This document shows, one piece after another, positions 1-5,738 of a DNA stretch of 5,738 bases. The stretch covers positions 1 through 5,738 of the forward strand of contig JAGRLQ010000120.1 of NCBI GenBank assembly GCA_020441735.1. Reading direction: 5' to 3'. How positions within the stretch are numbered: position 1 is the stretch's first letter; the number at the start of each line of letters is the position of its first letter. Source of the DNA: Nitratireductor sp. (GTDB taxonomy: Bacteria; Pseudomonadota; Alphaproteobacteria; Rhizobiales; Rhizobiaceae). The translations under genes and the position numbers were made by a program. The notes beneath the pieces are model-generated. The model had not been told where the DNA came from and made no database searches. It worked only from the letters and a program-made list of their open reading frames with translations.

Positions 1-806
1 GCGCGCTCGGTAACCGGGCTTGCGGCCATGCTGGCCCATGAAATCAAGAATCCGCTGTCGGGTATCCGCGGCGCCGCCCAGCTTCTGGAAATGTCGGCAG
101 GTGCGGAAGACCGCACGCTGACACAACTGATCAAGGACGAGACCGACCGCATCGTTCATCTGGTCGATCGGATGGAGGTCTTTTCCGACGAGCGGCCGCT
201 CGAAAAGGACCCCGTCAACATCCACTCGGTACTCGAGCAGGTGCGGCTTTCGGCGCAATCGGGATTCGGAGCCAAGGTATCGTTCCGCGAGCTTTACGAT
301 CCCTCGCTGCCACTGGTGACGGGAAACCGCGACCAACTGGTTCAGGTATTCCTGAACCTGGTGAAGAATGCTGCTGAATCCGTTTCGGAGACCAGGGAAC
401 CGGAGATCGTGCTGACGACCGGTTACCGTCCGGGGATTCACCTGTCGATCCCCGGGGCCGGGGAGCGCGTGGCACTACCCATTGAAATCTGCGTTCGAGA
501 CAATGGTCCGGGGATACCCGAAGACCTGCGCGGCCAGATTTTCGATCCCTTCATTACGACGAAAACCAACGGAACCGGGCTTGGCCTGGCGCTGGTCGCC
601 AAGATCATCGGCAATCACGGTGGGGTCGTCGAATGCGACAATGATGACGAGGGCGCGTGTTTTCGCATCCTGCTGCCGGTGCATAGGGCGGAGAATGCCG
701 GTTTGGCTGAGGAGGCCGCAAAGGGGGAGAGTATCGCGCGCGCCAATATGCCGGGCGCACAATCACAGCCTGCCGGAAGTGAACCGGCAATCAGCGGAGA
801 AATCTC

Positions 807-810
<4 letters not shown>
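1..810 (+). CDS. ntrB: Nitrogen regulation sensor histidine kinase NtrB (GlnL), 3' part; 5' end outside the window
   Basis: The reading frame is open from base 1 and gives 269 residues to the TGA at 808-810; the ATG at 28 is internal, since the frame continues upstream of it in normal kinase sequence. Visible, numbered from the first in-window codon: H-box AHEIKNPLSG with phospho-acceptor His13 (bases 37-39), N-box NLVKNAAE (Asn119), G1 box DNGPGIP (Asp167), an F-box-like stretch FDPFITTK, and G2 box GTGLGL (191-196). This is a complete HisKA plus HATPase_c kinase core. The PAS-type sensory domain expected in NtrB is off the window. No membrane segment is visible, as expected for a cytoplasmic NtrB. 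In the family, NtrB phosphorylates NtrC under nitrogen limitation and is switched to phosphatase by PII protein. The stretch GYRPGIHLSIPG before the G1 box resembles rhizobial NtrB as I know it. After the kinase core (LLPVH, about base 684) there is a roughly 41-residue tail rich in Ala, Glu and Gly, probably disordered. The last codons overlap ntrC by 4 bases. Confidence 0.96.
796..800 (+). promoter_or_regulatory. Ribosome binding site of ntrC
   Basis: GGAGA lies 6 bases upstream of the ATG at 807, inside the end of ntrB. It supports the 807 start. Together with the ATGA overlap it suggests that ntrC translation is coupled to that of ntrB. Confidence 0.75.
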
Positions 811-2243
<1,433 letters not shown>

Positions 2244-2255
2244 GAGTAGTTCAAT

Positions 2256-2267
2256 TCTGCCGGCAGA
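2256..2267 (+). repeat. 12-bp perfect palindrome just after ntrC
   Basis: TCTGCCGGCAGA reads identically on both strands and begins 12 bases after the ntrC stop. With no spacer it makes a poor RNA hairpin (4-bp stem around CCGG) and suits a symmetric DNA site better. It does not match the NtrC site pattern as I know it (GCAC ... GTGC type). No function is assigned. Confidence 0.45.
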
Positions 2268-2282
2268 CATCCCGGGGACTGT

Positions 2283-2332
2283 GATTTGCTTCGTTGAAGC
2301 CTGCAAATCGTTTGATTTCGTGTTTCCTTTTT
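2283..2332 (+). promoter_or_regulatory. Overlapping alternative hairpins followed by a T-rich tract, possible attenuator or weak terminator
   Basis: GATTTGC (2283-2289) is the reverse complement of GCAAATC (2303-2309). The stem can extend inward through TTC/GAA (2290-2292 with 2296-2298) around a GTT loop, leaving GCCT (2299-2302) bulged. The AAATC of the second arm (2305-2309) can instead pair with GATTT (2314-2318) around a GTTT loop, so the two stems exclude each other. The second stem is followed by a T-rich stretch with a five-T run at 2328-2332. The stems are AT-rich and short, so a strong intrinsic terminator is unlikely. Position between ntrBC and ntrYX suggests some control of readthrough; that is inference. 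Confidence 0.35.
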
Positions 2333-2343
2333 GCCACATTCGC

Positions 2344-2359
2344 GTTGCAGAGATGCAAC
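2344..2359 (+). repeat. Perfect 6-bp hairpin in the ntrC-ntrY gap
   Basis: GTTGCA (2344-2349) and TGCAAC (2354-2359) flank a GAGA tetraloop. It lies 75 bases before the preferred ntrY start. GAGA is a GNRA-type loop, so an RNA hairpin is plausible. Alternatively it is a short operator-like site; the half-site spacing is too short for a usual NtrC site. Confidence 0.4.
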
Positions 2360-2423
2360 AGATTGTCTGTGCGGGCGGCAGAGTCTCCGGCGCATCTCGT
2401 TAAATCCACTGGCAACCCACCGG

Positions 2424-2429
2424 AACAGG
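2424..2429 (+). promoter_or_regulatory. Possible ribosome binding site for the GTG start of ntrY
   Basis: AACAGG ends 5 bases before the GTG at 2435. It is a weak Shine-Dalgarno match but better placed than anything before the ATG at 2462, which has none. The GGAGGG at 2519-2524 is a better match but lies 15 bases before the ATG at 2540, longer than usual. Confidence 0.35.
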
Positions 2430-2434
2430 TCAGC

Positions 2435-4849
2435 GTGAGCAACAGTTCGGTTTCAGCGCCCATGGACAGCGTTCCCCTGGCCAGCCCTGCCTCGGGCGGT
2501 GCCGCCGTGGGCAATGCCGGAGGGCTGCGGGATGCAGCCATGGAGCCTGCGGTCGATTCATCGGAATACCGGTCGATCACGCGCAAACTCGGATTTGCCA
2601 CCGTTGTTTCACTGCTGATAACCGGTGTCTTCACCTTTCTGATCCTGTTTGGCCTGACGCCGCTTGAGCCCAATCGAACGGTGGTAACGATTGCCCTTGC
2701 GGCCAACACCCTGCTGGCGCTGGTGCTTGCATCGCTGATCGGCATGGAAGTCGCGCGGCTGCTGCGCTCAAGGCAGAAGGGCCGGGCAGCCGCTCGGCTG
2801 CACATCCGCATTGTCGGCCTGTTTGCCCTGGTTGCGGCGATCCCGGCGATCATGGTGGCCATCGTTGCCAGCGTCACCCTTGATCTCGGCCTCGACCGCT
2901 GGTTCGAACTGCGAACGAAGTCGATCGTCGAAGGGTCGATGTCGGTTGCCGAAGCCTATCTGGACGAAAGCACGCAGGTCCATATCAACGCCACGGTTTC
3001 GATGGCGAGCGAACTCGACCGGGCGCGGCAACTGTTCAGCCTTGACCGTACGGGGTTTACCGAACTGATGGGACTGCAGACGCGGGGCAGGGGAATGATC
3101 CAGGCTCAGTTGGTGCGCGTCGACGGCACGGAGATCATTACCACCAAGGTGAATTCGAATGTCGAGGTCCCGGCTGTTCCAGCCGAATCGCTCAGCGCTG
3201 CCGACAGTGGGGATGTGATCTTCATTCCCAATGGCACTTCGAACCTGATCGGCTGCGTGCTCAAGATGCGGGTCATCCCCGATGCCTTTTTGTACACGGT
3301 GCGGCCATTGCGCGACGACGTGCTCTCGGCGGTCAGGCAGATGGATGCCAATACCAATGAATACAACGAGCTGGAACTCAGCCGGCTTCCGGTTCAGCTC
3401 ACCTTTGCGGTGCTCTATCTGGCGATGGCGCTGATGATCCTGCTGGCGGCGATCTGGATGGGTATCAGCGTGGCCGACCGTTTCGTGCGCCCCATCCGCC
3501 ACCTCATTGGCGCCGCAGATGAAGTTTCCCGCGGCAATCTCGATGTCAGCGTGGACACAACCCACAACGAGGGCGATTTCAAGAGTCTCGGCGATACCTT
3601 CAACATCATGACCACGCAGCTCAAACAGCAGCGCGGCCAGCTGCTGCAGGCCAACGAGGATATCGACCGCCGTGCGCGCTTTACCGAAGCAGTGCTCTCG
3701 GGCGTAACGGCGTCCGTCATCGGTGTCGATACCAAGGGCAGGATCGGCATCGCCAATTCCGCCACCGCCAATATTCTGGGCCAGCCGCTTGCAGCAAAGA
3801 CACCCCTGGGCGACGCCTTTCCCGAACTTGGTGAGGTGCTGGAACGGGCGCGCCAGAGCGGCCGCAGCGAATACCGCGAGCAGTTGACCATGCTGATCGG
3901 CGGCCAGACCAAGACGCTCAACATTCAGGTCACCCAGGAGCGCGAGGAATCCAAGCAACACTCCTTCGTCATCACCATTGACGATATCACGGAGCTGGTA
4001 GCCGCCCAGCGCAGCACAGCCTGGTCGGATATTGCCCGCCGCATCGCCCACGAGATCAAGAACCCGCTGACCCCGATCCAGCTTTCCACCGAGCGCATCA
4101 AGAAACGCTACAGCAAATATATCACCGAGGACCGGGAGGTCTTCGATCAGTGCACCGACACCATCATCCGCCATGTGGGCGATATCGGGCGCATGGTCGA
4201 CGAATTCTCCTCCTTTGCCCGCATGCCAAAACCGGAGATGCGCGAGGGGGATTTGTCTTCCACCATTCAGGAAGCGCTGTTTACCCAGAAGGTGGCCAAT
4301 CCTTCCATCCAGTTCGAACTTGATCTTGCGGAGCGTGCCAATCCGGCCCTGTTCGATGAAAGGCTGCTTTCCCAGGCGCTGATCAATGTCATCAAGAATG
4401 CGGTAGAGGCCATCGAGGGCGCGACCCCGCCGCCGGACGCGGGCAATCCGGGCCGTATCCGGATAAAGGCATGGCATGACCGCGACATGATCGTGATCGA
4501 TGTCACTGACAACGGCAAGGGATTGCCGGAGGAGAACCGCGAGAAGCTGCTGGAACCCTACATGACGACCCGGCAGAAGGGGACGGGCCTTGGGCTCGCA
4601 ATCGTGCGCAAGATAATGGAGGACCACGGCGGCAGCATTGAATTGATGGATTCGCCCGAGGTGGCAAAAGGCGGCCGGGGCGCGAGGACCAGACTTCGCA
4701 TTCCGCTTTCCGGGCTGCATTCAGGCTCACCGGAGCAAGGGGGCGGCGAAGTCGAGGTGGATCAAAAACAGGCTGCAGAAGCAGCATCAGGCCGTTCGGA
4801 CGGGGCACCGGCCAACAAGAAACCGAAAGAAAGGAAGAAGGCGTCCTGA
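2435..4849 (+). CDS. ntrY: Membrane sensor histidine kinase NtrY
   Basis: With the GTG start the protein has 804 residues. Order of parts: about 50 polar Ser/Ala/Gly-rich residues; membrane segments at about 52-75, 83-107 and 125-148; an extracytoplasmic region of about 170 residues; a fourth membrane segment at about 322-345; HAMP linker (about 346-400, beginning FVRPIRHLIGAADE); PAS domain (about 412-520, with VIGVDTKGRIGIANSA); HisKA with H-box AHEIKNPLTP (phospho-acceptor His539); HATPase_c with N-box NVIKNAVEA (Asn651), G1 box DNGKGLP (Asp692) and G2 box GTGLGLA (from Gly716). This is the NtrY architecture, and the partner ntrX follows at once. NtrY phosphorylates NtrX; proposed cues in relatives are nitrogen status and redox/oxygen, but the ligand cannot be read here. 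The start is uncertain: the frame stays open up to a TTG at 2294, but codons before 2435 are much less GC-rich at third positions and look non-coding. ATG 2462 (795 residues) and ATG 2540 (769 residues, nearer the family's usual length) remain possible. The last 43 residues are a polar tail ending in KKPKERKKAS, beyond the kinase core. Confidence 0.93.
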   Translation: MSNSSVSAPMDSVPLASPASGGAAVGNAGGLRDAAMEPAVDSSEYRSITRKLGFATVVSLLITGVFTFLILFGLTPLEPNRTVVTIALAANTLLALVLASLIGMEVARLLRSRQKGRAAARLHIRIVGLFALVAAIPAIMVAIVASVTLDLGLDRWFELRTKSIVEGSMSVAEAYLDESTQVHINATVSMASELDRARQLFSLDRTGFTELMGLQTRGRGMIQAQLVRVDGTEIITTKVNSNVEVPAVPAESLSAADSGDVIFIPNGTSNLIGCVLKMRVIPDAFLYTVRPLRDDVLSAVRQMDANTNEYNELELSRLPVQLTFAVLYLAMALMILLAAIWMGISVADRFVRPIRHLIGAADEVSRGNLDVSVDTTHNEGDFKSLGDTFNIMTTQLKQQRGQLLQANEDIDRRARFTEAVLSGVTASVIGVDTKGRIGIANSATANILGQPLAAKTPLGDAFPELGEVLERARQSGRSEYREQLTMLIGGQTKTLNIQVTQEREESKQHSFVITIDDITELVAAQRSTAWSDIARRIAHEIKNPLTPIQLSTERIKKRYSKYITEDREVFDQCTDTIIRHVGDIGRMVDEFSSFARMPKPEMREGDLSSTIQEALFTQKVANPSIQFELDLAERANPALFDERLLSQALINVIKNAVEAIEGATPPPDAGNPGRIRIKAWHDRDMIVIDVTDNGKGLPEENREKLLEPYMTTRQKGTGLGLAIVRKIMEDHGGSIELMDSPEVAKGGRGARTRLRIPLSGLHSGSPEQGGGEVEVDQKQAAEAASGRSDGAPANKKPKERKKAS
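4831..4840 (+). promoter_or_regulatory. Ribosome binding site region of ntrX
   Basis: The purine-rich AAGGAAGAAG ends 8 bases before the ATG at 4849, inside the end of ntrY. It supports the 4849 start. The same bases encode the Lys-rich end of NtrY, so part of that tail may simply reflect the ribosome-binding sequence. Confidence 0.65.
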
Positions 4850-5738
4850 TGGCTACCGACATTCTGGTAATCGACGACGAACAGGATATCCGGGAACTGG
4901 TTGCCGGTATTCTGGAAGACGAAGGACACGGAACCCGTACCGCCGGTGACAGTGATTCGGCGCTGGCGGCCATCGCCGAGCGGCGTCCGAGCATGGTCTT
5001 TCTCGATATCTGGCTGCAGGGATCGAAACTTGACGGGCTCGAACTGCTGGAAACCGTCAAGAAGGACAATCCCGATCTTCCGGTGGTGATGATTTCCGGT
5101 CACGGCAACATCGAGACCGCCGTTTCGGCGATCAAGAACGGCGCCTACGACTTCATCGAAAAGCCGTTCAAGGTCGACCGGCTGCTGCAGGTCGCAGACC
5201 GGGCGCTGGAAACTTCCAGCCTGAAGAAGCAGATACGCGAGCTTCAGGAAAAAAGCACGGACATGCCGGAACTGATCGGTTCCTCACCGGCCATGACAGG
5301 CCTGCGGCAGACGATCGAGAAGGTCGCGCCGGCAAACAGCCGGGTCATGATCATTGGCGGGTCCGGTGTCGGCAAGGAACTGGTGGCGCGCACCATTCAC
5401 CGCCACTCAGCCCGCGCAAAAGGCCCTTTCATCGCGCTTAATGCAGCGCAGATAACCCCGGACCGCATGGAATACGAACTGTTCGGCAGCGAGGGAAGCG
5501 ATGGCGTACCACGCAAGATCGGTGCGCTGGAGGAAGCCCATGGCGGCACGATCTATCTTGACGAAGTCGCCGACATGCCGCGCGACACGCAGAACAAGAT
5601 ATTGCGGGTGCTGGTCGAACAGCAATTCGAGCGCGTTGGCGGTTCAAACCGCGTAAAGGTGGATGTCCGGGTGCTTTCGTCAACCGCCCGCAACCTTGAA
5701 AAGCTGATGGCGGAGGGCAAGTTCCGCGAGGACCTGTT
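4849..5738 (+). CDS. ntrX: Nitrogen regulation response regulator NtrX, 5' part; 3' end outside the window
   Basis: The frame is open from the ATG at 4849 to the window end, giving 296 full codons of an expected 450 or so. The ATG overlaps the ntrY stop by one base (TGATG), implying coupled translation with its kinase. The receiver (about 1-120) has Asp9/Asp10, phospho-acceptor Asp53 in VFLDIWL, Ser83 and Lys105 in FIEKPF. A short, possibly helical linker (SLKKQIRELQEK, 124-135) leads to the AAA+ domain (from about 141): Walker A is GGSGVGKE (170-177, Lys176), Walker B is IYLDE (Asp238/Glu239), and the window stops within the FREDL motif (292-296). The sigma54-contact GAFTGA loop is absent: between ELFG and GALEEAHGG there is only a short, unrelated stretch (214-224). 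That loss is known in alphaproteobacterial NtrX, including Brucella, so the protein probably regulates sigma70-type promoters rather than sigma54 ones. A DNA-binding Fis-type domain is expected downstream but is not seen here. Confidence 0.96.
   Translation, partial: MATDILVIDDEQDIRELVAGILEDEGHGTRTAGDSDSALAAIAERRPSMVFLDIWLQGSKLDGLELLETVKKDNPDLPVVMISGHGNIETAVSAIKNGAYDFIEKPFKVDRLLQVADRALETSSLKKQIRELQEKSTDMPELIGSSPAMTGLRQTIEKVAPANSRVMIIGGSGVGKELVARTIHRHSARAKGPFIALNAAQITPDRMEYELFGSEGSDGVPRKIGALEEAHGGTIYLDEVADMPRDTQNKILRVLVEQQFERVGGSNRVKVDVRVLSSTARNLEKLMAEGKFREDL

Noticed and set aside
2332..2349. Possible sigma54 (-24/-12) promoter TGCCAC ... TTGCA before ntrY
   Set aside because: The invariant GG of the -24 element is GC here, and the distance to the -12 GC is two bases too long. 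Both are usually fatal to this promoter class.
2344..2359. NtrC binding site (autoregulation) at the TTGCA-GAGA-TGCAA inverted repeat
   Set aside because: The half-sites resemble TGCA elements, but the spacing is much shorter than in usual NtrC sites, and the outer bases do not fit the GCAC ... GTGC pattern.
2244..2434. A sigma70-type promoter for ntrYX
   Set aside because: TTGAAG (2295-2300) and TTGCCA (2331-2336) resemble -35 boxes, but no acceptable -10 lies 16-18 bases downstream of either. A promoter may exist but cannot be supported by eye.
2768..4720. A very long (650-codon) open frame on the minus strand opposite ntrY
   Set aside because: It lies wholly antisense to a gene with clear kinase motifs, its translation shows no recognisable domain, and long antisense frames are common in GC-rich genes with biased third positions.

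Overview
This window is a conserved nitrogen-regulation locus of an alphaproteobacterium, most likely a member of the Hyphomicrobiales (Rhizobiales). The gene order ntrB-ntrC-ntrY-ntrX, the alphaproteobacterial form of NtrX without a GAFTGA loop, and the GC-rich third codon positions all point that way. Genus cannot be fixed from the sequence alone. All genes are on the + strand. Coding density is very high, and there is no sign of mobile DNA, CRISPR, tRNA or rRNA.

Layout: (1) 1-810 is the 3' part of ntrB, a soluble nitrogen-sensing histidine kinase whose sensory N-terminus lies outside the window. (2) 807-2243 is complete ntrC, a sigma54-dependent response regulator, overlapping ntrB by 4 bases (ATGA). 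(3) 2244-2434 is the only real intergenic gap (about 190 bp). It is rich in inverted repeats, including a 12-bp perfect palindrome and a pair of mutually exclusive hairpins. (4) About 2435-4849 is ntrY, a membrane-bound histidine kinase with four predicted membrane segments, HAMP, PAS and kinase domains. Its start codon is uncertain (GTG 2435, ATG 2462 or ATG 2540). (5) 4849 to the window end is the 5' part of ntrX, overlapping the ntrY stop by one base (TGATG). It encodes a receiver plus a AAA+ domain without the sigma54-contact loop.

The genes form two kinase/regulator pairs. By family knowledge, NtrB phosphorylates NtrC under nitrogen limitation, with PII proteins controlling NtrB, and NtrC-P activates sigma54 promoters such as those of glnA, glnB/glnK-amtB and nitrate assimilation genes. 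NtrY senses an extracytoplasmic, membrane or redox-related cue and phosphorylates NtrX, which affects nitrogen metabolism, respiration and envelope functions in related bacteria. Tight overlaps inside each pair suggest translational coupling, while the structured gap between the pairs is the natural place for separate control of ntrYX. I found no convincing undescribed system; the most interesting items are the structured gap and the altered NtrX ATPase motifs.
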